A stretch of 64,000 nt of DNA. It comes from Rebecca billardiae RCC1528 (lineage: Eukaryota > Haptophyta). The notes beneath the pieces were generated by a model. That model made no database searches. It saw only the letters and a list, made by a program, of their open reading frames with translations, and was not told the origin of the DNA. The position numbers and the translations under genes are program-made. Shown one piece after another: positions 10,841 through 22,087 of the stretch (within the stretch, counting starts at the first letter, position 1; each line of letters begins with the position of its first letter). The stretch lies in contig OZ251245.1 in the NCBI GenBank assembly GCA_965240325.2, forward strand, positions 930,001 to 994,000, given 5' to 3'.

Positions 10841-11130
10841 AGCGCGCGGCTCATGCAGTGACCCACACGCAGCGGATCGTCTTCATTCGCTATGATGATC
10901 CGCCGGCCGTCACGGCGGTCCAGCGACCTGTGCGTCCAGCGACCTGTCTGTGACCCACACGCCGCGGATCGTCATCATTCGCTATGATGATCCGCCGGCC
11001 GTCACGGCGGTCCAGCGACCTGTGCGTCCAGCGACCTGTCTGTGACCCGCGCGCCGCGGATCGTCATCATTCGCTATGATGGTCCGCCGGCCGTCACTGT
11101 GGTCCAGCGACCTGTGCGTCCAGCGACACA
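10841..11130 (+). repeat. 92-bp tandem array, three units
   Basis: Units beginning TGACCCACACGC start at 10859, 10951 and 11043, an exact 92-bp period, which is twice the 46-bp period of the neighbouring array. Each contains TTCGCTATGATG and CCAGCGACCTGTGCGTCCAG. The sequence is otherwise unlike the 46-bp unit. Confidence 0.92.
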
Positions 11131-11800
11131 ACCCGCCGCTCGACAGGCCTGCCTCTCGCGGCGCGCGGCTCATGCCCCCGCCGGCGCGCGGCTCACGCCC
11201 CGCCGCTCGGGAAGCCCGGCCTGCGCGCGGCTCACGCCCCGCCGCTCGAGAGGCCCCGTTCTCTCGTGGCGCGCGGCTCATGCCCCGCCCGCGCGCGCCT
11301 CACGCCCCGCCGCTCGAGACCCCTTCTCGCGGCTCGCGGCAGGCCCCGGCCCTCGCGGCGCACGGCGCATGCCCCGCCGGCGCGCGTCCTAAGCCTCGCC
11401 GCTCGAGAGGCCCCGTTCTCTCGCGGCGCGCGGCTCATGCCCCGCCAGCGCGCGGCTCACGCCCCGCCGCTCGAGAGGCCCCGTTCTCTCGTGGCGCGCG
11501 GCTCATGCCCCGCCAGCGCGCGCCTCACGCCCCGCCGCTCGAGACCCCTTCTCGCGGCTCGCGGCAGGCCCCGGCCCTCGCGGCGCACGGCACATGCCCC
11601 GCCGCCGCGCGTCTTACGCCTCGCCGCTCGAGAGGCCCCGTTCTCTCGCGGAGCGCGGCTCATGCCCCGCCAGGGCGCGGCTCACGCCCCGCCGCTCGAG
11701 AGGCCCCGTTCTCTCGCGGCGCTCGGCTCATACCCCACCGGCGCGCGGCCCCCTCCCCACCGCTCATGAGTCCCTGCACTCTCGCGGCGCGCGGCTCATC
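11131..11800 (+). repeat. Higher-order GC-rich repeat, 225-bp period
   Basis: Sub-units are diverged relatives of the 46-bp unit (GCTCGAGAGGCCCCGTTCTC, GGCGCGCGGCTCATGCCCCG). A longer period is visible: the block beginning CTCGAGACCCCTTCTCGC occurs at 11313 and 11538, 225 bases apart, each followed by GGCAGGCCCCGGCCCTCG. Confidence 0.9.
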
Positions 11801-11932
11801 CCCTCCGGCGCGCGGCTGCGCTTGCGCATGAGCTTCCGCAGCTGCTGGACGCGCTTCTCCTCGTCGGGCTGCAGTACGTTGGGTATAATGGGACTTCCAA
11901 CTCGTCGACGACGCACACCCTGAGCAAACAAA

Positions 11933-12142
11933 TGGGACCACAGTGTGTGCCTCAACGAGGATCAACGAGCCGGCCGCTCCCATTGCGGACACGCGCCGCT
12001 CGTCTGATCGACAATCCCATTATACATATCATCGACCACCAGCAGCAGCTCCTACTGCTTGATGAGGTGCTCGGTAACACGCAGGCGCAGCCTCATCATC
12101 AATCATCATCGGCTGGGCCCTGGCGTCGAGCTGCGTGTACAC
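11933..12142 (+). repeat. Direct repeat B, copy 1 (210 bp)
   Basis: Begins TGGGACCACAGTGTG and ends GCGTGTACAC. It is identical, as far as I can see, to 12665-12874 at an offset of 732. In this copy B is joined directly to repeat A with no TA run between them. Confidence 0.95.
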
Positions 12143-12559
12143 GTGGTGTTATTGGTACAATAACTGAGTGTGTACGAGCTGCATGACGGATGGGCTCGCT
12201 GTGAGGCCTCTGCACTCCACTTACCTGTTTCGTCGCAGCCGCCCTCGCAGAATTTCAGGGCTCTTCTGCGGGTACGCCGCGGGTGCACGAGCAAAGTGCC
12301 CTGCCAGAGCGGCGGACGAACCAGCCATGCTGCTGCCCCCGGGCATTCGGCAAGTCATCGGCGCGAGCACCGCCTCGCTTCTCGATGAGCAGCGAGCTGG
12401 GAATCGGCAGCGCACAACCTGAGCGCGCCAGATACCTCTCGCCTCGTCCTTCGACCACAGGATGCCCACCATCAACTCGTCTCAGCAAGTCGTCCCTCGG
12501 CTGAGCACGTGCACCACGCAGCAGCGCAGCAGCAAACGACCAGCAGCTGCTTTGTTTGG
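12143..12559 (+). repeat. Direct repeat A, copy 2 (417 bp)
   Basis: Second copy of the unit at 8128-8544. It follows repeat B directly, whereas copy 1 follows a TA microsatellite. The parent structure was therefore probably B-(TA)n-A. Confidence 0.95.
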
Positions 12560-12664
12560 CCCGCCCATCCCGCCCCTGTCTGGTCCGCAGTGCCGCGCCG
12601 GTGGCCTGCTCCCTGGATTCATCGAAAGACGACAGCGAATTTGTCCGCCTGTCCGGACAGTCGG

Positions 12665-12870
12665 TGGGACCACAGTGTGTGCCTCAACGAGGATCAACGA
12701 GCCGGCCGCTCCCATTGCGGACACGCGCCGCTCGTCTGATCGACAATCCCATTATACATATCATCGACCACCAGCAGCAGCTCCTACTGCTTGATGAGGT
12801 GCTCGGTAACACGCAGGCGCAGCCTCATCATCAATCATCATCGGCTGGGCCCTGGCGTCGAGCTGCGTGT

Positions 12871-12956
<86 letters not shown>
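12665..12956 (+). repeat. Direct repeat B, copy 2, plus TA microsatellite
   Basis: Repeat B occupies 12665-12874 and runs straight into a TA run of about 41 units (12875-12956). The 106 bases between A copy 2 and this B copy are unique. The repeat block ends about 25 bp from the 3-prime end of the coiled-coil gene on the opposite strand. Confidence 0.95.
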
Positions 12957-12958
<2 letters not shown>

Positions 12959-12981
12959 TCGATATCAGAATAGCAGGATCG

Positions 12982-15900
12982 TCATCGCTGCTGCTGGTAG
13001 TGGTAATGAGCATGATGCTGCAGCAGCGGCGCCTGCTGCCCGCCGCCGCCGCCGAGCGAGAGGCGCGGCAGCAGCAGCTCGCCACTTGGCCGCGTCCTGC
13101 GCGCCTCCTCGAGCCCTTCGCCCGCTCGGACCGCGTCTGCCAGCTCGTACGCCAGCTGCGACGTCGACACCGTGGCCCGCGAGGCGCGCCGACTGCCGCC
13201 GCCGCCGCCGCGCGCGAGCGCACCCGCGGCAAACGCCCACGAGCCCTCGTCCTCGTCCGATGCGGCGGCGGCGCCGAGCGCAGCCTCGCGCTGCTGCGGC
13301 GGCGGCGGCGCGGCGCTCGCGCGCAGCGCACGGCTCGGCGCGTGCGGAGGCGGCCCGCCGCCGCCACCGCCACCACCGCCGCCAAAGGCTTGCTGGTAGC
13401 TGCCGCCGCCATGCCTGCTGCCGCCACCACTGGCACCTGCGCGCGCGGCGCCGACCGCGGCCGCGCGCGCGGGTGCGTGCCGCGCGCGCGCCGCCGGGCT
13501 TGGGCTCCGGCCGTGCGGCGGCGGCGGCGGCGGCGGCGGCGGCCGCGCGGCGGGCGGCGGCGGCGGCGGCGGCGAGCGTAGCCGCGGCGGCGGCGGCGCG
13601 AACGTGCACGCGACGGCGCCGTCGGCCGCAGCGCTCGGCGCGGCTGCGCCGCGCCCGCCGCCCGCGCCGCCCGCGCCGCCCGCCGCCGTTGCCTCGCGCG
13701 CGGCGAGCTGCGCGGCGCGCGCGGTCGCGTCCCCAAGCTGCGCCTGCAACTGCGTGACCTGCGCTTCGAGCGCTTGGCGTTGGCGCGCCTCCGCCTCCAG
13801 CGCGCTGCTCAGGGGCGCGGCCGCCGCGGCCGCGCCACCCACCGCCGGGGCGGGCGCGAGCGCTGCGCTGCGCTCGCGCTCGGCGCGTGCGCGCGCCACG
13901 TCGGCGTCATCCGCGCGCCGGCGCGCGGCCGTCAGCTCGGCCTGCGTGCGGAGCAGCTGCTCGCGCGCGCCCTCGGCGGCGGCGAGCGCGGCGCGCTGCT
14001 CGGCCGCCGCGTGCGCGGCCGCGGCGCGCGACTCGCGCACCTCGGCGTCGCGCGCGCCCACGGCGTGCCGCGCGTGCGCTCTCTCGCCATCTTGCGAGCG
14101 CGCCACCGCCTCCACCATCGCTTCGGCTTCGGAGAGCTGCGCTGTGCGCTCGACGAGCGCGGCGTTCGCGACGGCGAGGCGGCGGCGCTCGCCCTCGAGC
14201 GCGCCGCCGAGCTGCGCTGCCCGCGCCTGCGCCTCCACCTTCGCCTGCCCCTCCGAGTGCGCCTTTGGGGTTTCCCCGAGTTATTCGATGAGTGATCAAA
14301 TATTGTTTTTGCCGCGGCGGGGCGCGGTGGCGGCGGATTGGCCGCGGTGGTGGCGGGGGGCGGCGCAGGGGAGGGCAGTCAGGCGGCGGCGGCGGCGGCG
14401 GCAGCAGAGGCGGATGCGCACGCGCGCGCGCGAGGCGTGCGGCACGGCCCCAGCGCGCGGGCGCGCGGCACGGCGCCGCGCGGCACTCGCCGCCGCAGCA
14501 CGCGCTTAGCACACGCTGACGCGGCCGCGGCAGGGGCGACGGTGGTGGGCGCGCGCGCGCGGCGCGGCGCGCGCGCGCTGGGCGGGCCGCGCGCGCGCAC
14601 CCGCGCCTCGGCGTCCCTGCGCGCGTCTCGCTCCTGCTCGAGCGCCGCGCGCGCCTCGTCGAGCGCCGCGACCCGCGCGTCCGCCCGCTCGCGCGCCGCC
14701 GCCACCTCCGCCTCCGCCGCCGCGCGCGCCCGCTCCTCCGCGTCCGCGCGCGCCTGCGCCGCCGCCAGCCGCCGCTCCGCCTCCGCGCGAGCGCCGTCCG
14801 CCTCGGCGAGCGCGGCGGCGTGCGCGGCGTGCGCGTCTCGCATCTCGTCGTGCAGCGCGGCCTGCGCGTCCTCCGAGCGCGCGATCGCCGTCTGGGCCGC
14901 GAGGCGCGCGCACAGCCACCGCCACCGGGGCACGCACACAGGAGGCAAGGCGCGCGGGCGCGGGCGCGGGCGCGCGTGAGCGCGCAGCGCGCGGCGCGCG
15001 CGGCGGCGGCGCGGCTCCCGGCGGCGGCGCGCGCGCGCGCGCGCGCGCGCGCGTACCTCCAGCTCCGCGCGCGCCGCGCCCTCCGCCTTGAGCTCGCGCT
15101 CCGCCGACCAGCGCGCCGCCTCCGCGCCGCGTGCCGCCTCCGCCGAGCGCGCGGCCGCGGCCTCTGCGTTGGCGCGCGCGCTGTCTGCTGCTGCGGCGGT
15201 GCGGCGCGCGTCGGCGAGCGAGCCCTCGAGGCCGACGCGCGCGTCCGCCGCGGCGCTCAGCTGCTCCTCCGCCTCGCGCAGCCGCCGCGTCAGCGACTTC
15301 ACCTCCGCCCGCAGCCGCGACACCTGCAGTTCCGCCGCGCTCGCGGCCGCGTCGCGAACCGCCGCGCGCGACGCCAGTGCGGACACCGCGCGCGCGGCGA
15401 GGCCGGGCGCGGCGAGGCCGGCGGCGTCGGCCTGCGCGGCGACGCCGTCGAGCTCGGCGGCGGACGGCTTGGGCGCGCTCAGCGCGCGCCACACGTCCGC
15501 CGTCGCGCCCGCCCGCCGCGCCGCGCGCTGCGCGCGCTCGGCCGCCTGCCCGGCCAGCTGCGACAAGTCAGCATGCAGTATCGATTCATAGTACTCGCCC
15601 GGGAAGTGCTCGGGGACGAGGGCGGCCTTGAGGGCGGCGAGCTCGTCGGAGAGCGCGGCGAGCGCCGCGTCGGGCGCCTCGGCCGCGAGCATCGCGCCCG
15701 AGCCGAACGCGAGCGCCGCCTGCGCGCGCGCGCCGAGGGCGCGGTGGGCTCCGCTCACGAGTCTGACGAGTGCCTCCGAGCGCGCGTCGCGCAGCACGGC
15801 CTGCGCGACGCGGGCCCACTCGCGCCGCGCCTCGTCCTCGGAGGCAGACTCGGTGGTCGTCGCGGCGAACGAGAGCGAGCGCAGCATCGACGCCACCTTC

Positions 15901-16127
15901 TCCACCGTCCCAGGGCTGAGCGGCCGCTGCGCGTCGGCGGCCGCCATGCCCGCGCCGCGCGGCAAGTTGTCGCCGGGTCGGACGTCAAAAAAAGCGCCGG
16001 GCGGCACGAGAGCGGGGGGCGCGGGGGGGGCGGGGTCGATCGACAGGCTCGGCAGCTCGAGCGAGGCGTACTCCGGCGGTAGCGCCTCGAACGTCGAGCG
16101 GCCGAGCAGCGGCTCGTCGACCAGCAT
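12982..16127 (-). CDS. Coiled-coil protein, three exons
   Basis: Proposed exons on the minus strand are 16127-15057, 14891-14601 and 14244-12982. All junctions are phase 0, with donors GTACGC and GTGCGC and acceptors ending CAG. The joined product is about 874 residues. ATG at 16127 opens exon 1. Residues 1-110 are Pro-rich and then globular. About 150-215 contains a helical region. Residues 265-600 are strongly Ala/Glu/Arg coiled coil, which continues seamlessly across both introns and supports the model. The C-terminal third has poly-Pro, poly-Gly and His/Gln-rich stretches. No catalytic domain is seen; a cytoskeletal or scaffold role is inference. Unspliced, the frame breaks into Arg-rich nonsense inside both introns. 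Confidence 0.7.
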
Positions 16128-16203
16128 GGGGGCGAACGGTTACGACGTCCTTCCCTCACGCCCCCACTACTGTCACGCCTTATTATTAACCAAGTGTGCA
16201 CGT

Positions 16204-17779
16204 TAACCCCCACCGGACTTGATGCCCGATGTAGCACACATGTCTGACATGACCCCCTCTGCCTCCATAGCTGCACGAGTGAAATACAGGCGCCTCGCTG
16301 CCAGGGCCAGTGGCCCAGACCCCTGCCCAGCTACTGGGCTCGATGACAGTCCCCTCAGCTCCCTTCCCCGCGCAGGGATCGGCTAGTGGCTGGCCCTCTG
16401 CCCACACTGGGGCACCCTAGGGGGTGCCCCTGCTGCCGACTCGGCTCAAACTCGATGATCTTGAATTGCAAGGCCGTACACTGCTTGTACCTGGGACCAC
16501 CCCACAGTGTTGGGCTCGTATGCTGTTGGCAATGGCATACCCCCGCCCCCTCTGGAGGCGGGCTGTCCACAGTGGAGTGGTGTCAAGACACTAGGTGTCT
16601 CGGTCAGTGGTTTGAGGTTGGGTGAGGGTGGTAGGTGGGTCCCTGGCCATTTTCCAGCGGTCTTTTAAACATTTACCGGGTTTTATGGCCGGAGTTGTGT
16701 GACCTTGAATTCGGATTTCTTTTCGCGCGGGGCGCGGCTCGGGAAAATCGCCGGGCCGCCGGCCGGGGTCCCGATCTGAACGCTCCCGACGATGTCGGAG
16801 CGCCTCTCCAGCGCGACCGAGCCGCCGTGTGTCGGGTAGACTACTGCCAACACCTATCGCGCGCTCCAGCGCTTTGCGCGTGCTCACGAATGGGATCCGT
16901 GGTCACACATCCCCCGCCTGGCACGGGCCGGCATGTTTGACTCTCGCCCGGCTAGACGCGTACAGACAACTTGAATCGATCGGCAGGTGTTCGACCCGTG
17001 CCTTCGAGCAGGGTCACTTTTCGCTACAAGCGGGTCAGGCGACGGGAGGCATGGGTCACCATCAGGCATGTGCATACTCTTGACGCTCCCGCCATCTTGA
17101 GCAGCTCTACGCACCGTGAAGGTGACAATTGGGCTGCGCGCAAGCTGCTCGTGAGAACGCACGACAGCCAGCCCCGGGCTCTCGGGGAGCCATGTGAGCG
17201 ATTGGCGACTTCCGAGAGGGCGTGTTTGGTGGGGGTTGGTACCAATAATCGACCAGCAGGCCTAGGATGGGTGCACTGAGGACTTGGGATGCTAAGAAGC
17301 CGCCGCGATGTGCATCGAGCACGCTGACTTGCCATCCGTGTGCACGATCAAGCGCCAGGAAGATCAGCAGGGCCTTTGACAGCGGCAGCAGGCGCTCAGC
17401 GATCCTTCCCTATGCCGAGTGTGGGCATAATATGCGGTGCTCGAGCGTGGTCGCAGGATATGGGTCCATTCTTGACAGAACTCGGTCGCGTTGACAGGCG
17501 CGGGTGCCACCCCACGCTGTTGCTCCTGCCATCGGGTGGTCCCACTCGTTCCGCTTGTTATCTGCGAAGACTCGTACTCAGCAAATCTACGGCTAGGCGT
17601 GGTAGACCCCTCAGACGCATGTCTGATGATTGCCCGGCACGTTCTCGTCGTCACGTTGGGAGTACTTGAGCGAGCGGAAGCCGCAACGTGATGGCTAGGC
17701 CAGCAGCTCAACCATCTGACGTCTCGCCGGCCAACTGGCTGAGTGCTCTCAGCCTAGCAGCAGCGTCGGTGAACCTATC
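16204..17779. other. No gene recognised
   Basis: No credible ORF on either strand. A phrase near the left edge, AACCAAGTGTGCACGTTAA (16188-16206), is shared in inverted form with the element end near 32190, so the start of this stretch is repeat-related. Confidence 0.45.
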
Positions 17780-18275
17780 GTATTGCTGCCTGGCAAGAAG
17801 ATTGTAGGAGGTATCGTCCACGGCATGGGCTGCAGCTGCGGTAGTCGTGGACTGGTGGCGGCCTCACGCGGGTGGGCATACGACGACCGGTGACACGCTG
17901 AGTACGAGCACGGAAGCCGCCGAGCGCGGCAAGCTCCGGCGGTGGCGTTGGCTGATAGTCCAGCCTCGACGGCGGAGGGCTCCCGTGTGACGACGGTGGC
18001 ATGCTCGGTGGCGGGCGATGATGCGTGCCTCGGCACGCAGCCCGCCACAAACACTGCCACTCGCAGGCAGTCCCGTTGCGGCCCGGTTTGCCTGTGTCCG
18101 CGTCGCTCGGCGCCTATTCGATGACCCAACAAACGTACCCACATATCGGAACGAATTTGAATATATAGTGAGCCACATCCATGGTCAATATAAAGTGGGT
18201 AACCGTCGTTATATATACGGGTAATTGGCTATATACAAAGTGGGTAATCTGCTCGATCTTGCTGTAGTTTGTTGG
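17780..18275 (+). mobile_element. Fragment of dispersed element family, copy 2
   Basis: In the opposite orientation to the 4.4- and 50.1-kb copies, this stretch contains ACGTACCCACATAT, GAATTTGAATATATA, a GGGTAA block and ATCTGCTCGATCTTGC. These match the reverse complement of 50142-50270 in the same order. A 68-codon plus-strand frame ends with an NVPTY motif that also occurs in the frame of the 50-kb copy. Only the terminal part of the element is recognisable. Confidence 0.6.
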
Positions 18276-18857
18276 AGGTATCCGCGCACAGCATAGAGCC
18301 CCACTCTTTGCTTCATAAAATGGTTCGGTCGGGTGTCAACGGTTGCCAATAAGTCATTCCGATCGCATGTCGCCATCTAGCCACCATAACCATCAAGTAA
18401 CGCTTCGCAAAATCTCTATGTGACACTAGCGGCGCGGCGCGCGCGCGCTCGGCCGCGCGACGGCACGCGGAGTAGGATTTGAGGTCGAAACTTTTGCTCC
18501 GCCCCGATGGGACGCATTTATAGCGTCGATTCTGGGTGAGAGACGAAATCTAGGACGCCATTCTGAGTGCGCCAGAATATCGCCCCAGTTGGGAGGGACC
18601 CACCTAAGGGTGGTGGTTGGTTGGGGGCTGGCCAGGGTAGGGCTGGAGGCTTCGGCCGCCAGCCTGATCACCCGGAGCCCGTTATAAAGGGGAATTTAAA
18701 AAAAAAAGCACGGCCGGCCCCACCTGACCGGCACGACTGACAGACACAGTCTCACAGTGTATTACACTGAACCGCGCGCGCACGCGAGTACTACAGCTAG
18801 TACAGTACTGACACTGACAGTTCATCGCACGCCCTCCGTGTGCGCTCGTCGCGCTCT
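18276..18857. other. No gene recognised
   Basis: Mixed-composition intergenic DNA. The right part carries a TATAAAGG box-like string at about 18684 and a run of ten A at 18699. It lies beyond the 3-prime end of the minus-strand gene at 18858, so promoter activity for that gene is not implied. Confidence 0.4.
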
Positions 18858-20299
18858 TTACAAGGCGATGACAACAACAAATACCATGATGACGCCGCAC
18901 GGAGTGCTGACGGTGATGGGCGTCGCGTGCGCACAGGGCCGGCGGCCGGCGGCCACCACCGCGTGGCCGCGCTCGTACGCGCGCATGGCGGCGCATGCGC
19001 TGCTGCCCTGCCGCAGATCAGTGGCAAGCTGCTCGCACGCGGGGCAAAAGCGCGCGCCGGCGAGGGTGTGCTCGATCATGATGGGCGGAAGCACGATCGC
19101 GGGCTGCGTGTACACCAGCGTGGGAAGGCGCTCCGCGAGCCAGTGGTTGCTCTGCTCGTGCGCGTTGGTTGCGTCCTCGAGTGGCACGCCGCCCACGTGC
19201 ATGGCCGAGCCGCGCGCGCATATGCGGGGCGCGCGGCTGTCAAAGTCGTCGCCGACGTAGAAGCCCGCCAGCACGTTCTTCGTCAGCAGCGTGACCAGGT
19301 GCGGGTCGTTGCGCTCGTGGTCGAGCCGTGCGCGCTGCACGACGCCTCGCACGACGTCCGCGCGCGCGAGCCCCGTCCGGTGCAGCCGGTCCGAATCGTC
19401 AAACTCGCGCGTGCCGGGCCAGCCGCGGAAGTACTCGCGCTCGACGCCCGTGTCGACGTGCACGGCGCTGAGCGTGCGCTCGCCCTCGGCGACCTGCCTC
19501 GCAGCCACGTGCTCCTGCAGCTCGCACCACAGCCCCCGCCTCGCGCTCGCCAGCTCGGCATCGACCGCGCGCCGAGCCAGCCAGAACAACTTGGCGTGCG
19601 CGAGGAGCACCTCGGCGCGCTGCTCGAGGCGCGCGTCGAGGCGCGTGCGCGAGTCCTCGGCGTACATCGGCCCCGCGTCGCGGACGTTGAGCGAATTTGT
19701 CGCGCTGTCCAGCTCCACGACGGCCGTGACGTAGCTGATGCGGTTCGGCCGCAGGTGCGAGCCCTCGAACGTGAGGTTGCGGCGATCGGCGAGCGTGTCG
19801 GTGTGCAGGTTGATGCACACGTTGTCGACGGTCTCGGCGCACCACGCGAGATCCGACGCCTCGGCGTAGACATTGGCGTGGAGGTACGTCACCTTGCGCG
19901 GCCCGTGCCGCGCGAACTCCGTCGGCTTGCCCCTGAGCCAGGCGTGCACGTGCCCGAGGAGCTGCCGGTTGTGGCGCACGCCGGGCAGCCGGTCGTCCTT
20001 GAGCGCGCGCGCGACCGCCCCATCTCGCAGATGAGCGGGTCGCGGAACGAGTCGAAGTACGCGTCGGGCACCCCGCCGCTGCCACTGAGGCAACGCGCGC
20101 GTGCTGTGGGCGTGTATCCCGTTGGGGCCATCTGTTGCGGCGTGAGCCCTTGGCGAGAGTGCCTGCGCGGGTGTTCGTCAGGCCAACAAGTAAATGGGGC
20201 TCCGCCAGTTCGGGCTCGCACCCCGCCGGTTCGGGCTGCCTTGATGGCTCTGAGATGGCAGCTGACCCTGCACTGATGATGGTTTGAGTATGCTTTCAT
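18858..20299 (-). pseudogene. Unknown protein gene with an apparent single-base frameshift
   Basis: One minus frame runs to 18858 and encodes about 380 residues of protein-like sequence, with balanced hydrophobics, HVHAW, NLHTDTL and GFYVGDDFD segments, a CPAC pair near the end, and a hydrophobic C-terminal tail (GVIMVFVVVIAL) typical of a tail anchor. Upstream, the convincing sequence VPDAYFDSFRDPLICEMG lies in the neighbouring frame. The two frames meet at a run of four C on the plus strand (20018-20021); one more base there would fuse them. The upstream frame begins at an ATG at 20299 but its first 70 residues look non-coding. Either the base is missing from the assembly or the gene is broken. 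I recognise no family. Confidence 0.45.
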
Positions 20300-20663
20300 G
20301 AGTTGATGACATACACCCTATGGATACGCTACTATATATCCATCACATGAAACTCACAAGGCCAATTATGCTCACACTAGTACTAGTAGTAGTGTACTCA
20401 ACTCATAACACCTCAATTCATCATCAGACGAAGTCGTGATGAAGTTTCAGCAGGCACGTTCCTTCCGGCCAAATTATTTCCATGCTAGGATCGCGAGTCG
20501 AAGCCGCCTCGAAGGAACTCACAACTTGAAGAAGTTGTCGTTCATTATTGTGCGCCCTCCGACTCCAGTGGCGTACTGGCGTCCGGCGCCGGAACTTCAC
20601 CTCCGATTTTTTGGAGCGCAGCCGGCGCGCGGGGCCGCCGCCCTGGCTGATTGAGACCAATTC
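20300..20663. other. Intergenic; contains an inverted copy of the 23.05-kb segment
   Basis: Bases about 20566-20633, centred on CCGGCGCCGGAACTTCACCT, are the reverse complement of about 23015-23077. Otherwise no gene is seen. Confidence 0.55.
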
Positions 20664-21740
20664 TATGATTTAAAGACACAGGCACGAGGGCGCAGCTCTC
20701 CTGATTCGTCTGTCGAAGTACTGATTGGAGACAGAGGGTGTTGAGCGCGTTGGCCGCGGGTGAGGACCTAGTCGTCGCCGATGCTCGGATCACACGGAGG
20801 CAGTAGGTGCCCAGGGATGCCGCTGAAGTATTTGCAGTCGTCGCCGGCCTTGGTCATCATGTACTTGTACGCGTCGACGTTCCGAGGCCGTGTTCGAGTT
20901 GCGGATGCCGTGGTGCAGATCGTGGATGGGGTCGCCCTGGCCGGTGTGCGCGGCCTTGGTCTTGCCGAGTTGCGGAAGTAGTCGCCCTTGCCGTTGAGGA
21001 AGTCGTCGCCCTGGCCGTTGAGGAAGTCGTCGCCCTGGCCGTTGAGGAAGTCGTCGCCCTGGCCGCTGAGGATGCCTGCGCTGCCCCACCGGGCACGTCT
21101 GGCGCGCCAGCGCCGCGCGCGGCTCTACGCCAGCGACGGCGGCACGGCGGCAGCCGGATCACGGGGGGCAGCTGCAGCGGCGCAGGGGCCTGTCGTGTTC
21201 GGCACGCGCAGGCTGTTGGCCAGGCGGTCGCAGGTGTCCATGTGCTCGAGCGCCGAGCCAATGGCGGGGAAGACATACTTGCTTTTGAGGTCCCGGGTGA
21301 GTCCTTCCAGCTGCCGCCCGCCGTACGAGTTGGTTGCCACGTTGGCCAGGACGCGCGCGGGCAGCTTGACCATCGCCGTGGCCGCCTGCTGCTTGGCGGT
21401 GGGGTCAGGCGGCGGGCTCAACTTCCGCCGGAGCTCGTGGTCGTCGCAGGTGGGGTAGGCCGGCCAGCCAGTCTTGCTGTAGAAGTTGCCGAGTGTGCCG
21501 TACATGAATTCCAAACCCCGGTCCGGACTCCGGAGTGGCCCCACCAGGCCCCCGGACAGCGGCGGTCCGGCGTGCGTTGCTGGGGGAGGTTTTCGTCGCG
21601 CGAAACGGGCAGGATGGGGAAGGGGGTGGGGGGCACGTGCGCTCGCGGCCGCCGCGAGAGGGCCGGGGCGGGTGCAGTCTGGGGCGTCGTTCGGCCGCCT
21701 GTAGTGGGTGTAGAGGGCTGGGCAGTGCTCAGGTGAGGAG
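20664..21740 (-). pseudogene. Broken protein gene with an 8-residue tandem repeat
   Basis: Protein-like sequence lies in pieces on the minus strand. An N-terminal part (21544-21150) includes GNFYSKTGWPAYPTCDDHE and SKYVFPAIGSALEHMDTCDR. A stretch at about 21070-20990 encodes four tandem GQGDDFLN units (24-bp period). Then HTGQGDPIHDLHHGIRNSN and finally AYKYMMTKAGDDCKYFSGIP lie in successively different frames. The last 275 bases recur at 31378-31583 plus 32093-32165, where different single-base gaps are present. The set of frame changes argues for a pseudogene, although an intron could explain the first break. Family unknown. Confidence 0.6.
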
Positions 21741-22087
21741 GGCGGCCCACCGGCACCTACGGATCGCCGTCGTCGCCACGGTGGAAGTCAATCCCGGGTC
21801 CGAGCTTGGCAAGCAGGCGGCGGGGAGGTTAAGGCGTTCGTGTGCGAGTGCGGATGGGTCAATGCGTTGCGTGTGCGATACGCGGCGTGCTGGATGCGTT
21901 CAGTGTGGATGGTGCCCGAGGGCACCGGCGTGAGGAGTTGTTGCGGGCGCGCCTCGCGGACGCGAGGCGCTGGAAGACCCAGCCGTTTCATCTCCGCGAC
22001 GTCGATTTTCTGGCGACGCCGCCGCGGAGCCGCGCCAGCGCGGAGCTCGCCAGAAAAGGCGGGGTCTCAACCCGCCAGGCCGCCGCC
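21741..22087. other. No gene recognised
   Basis: GC-rich spacer between the pseudogene and the inverted repeat. Overlapping short frames only. Confidence 0.45.

Noticed and set aside
13604-15631. Plus-strand frames opposite the coiled-coil gene
   Set aside because: Shadow frames of a GC-rich coding sequence. The minus-strand heptad pattern continues across the introns, the plus frames show nothing.
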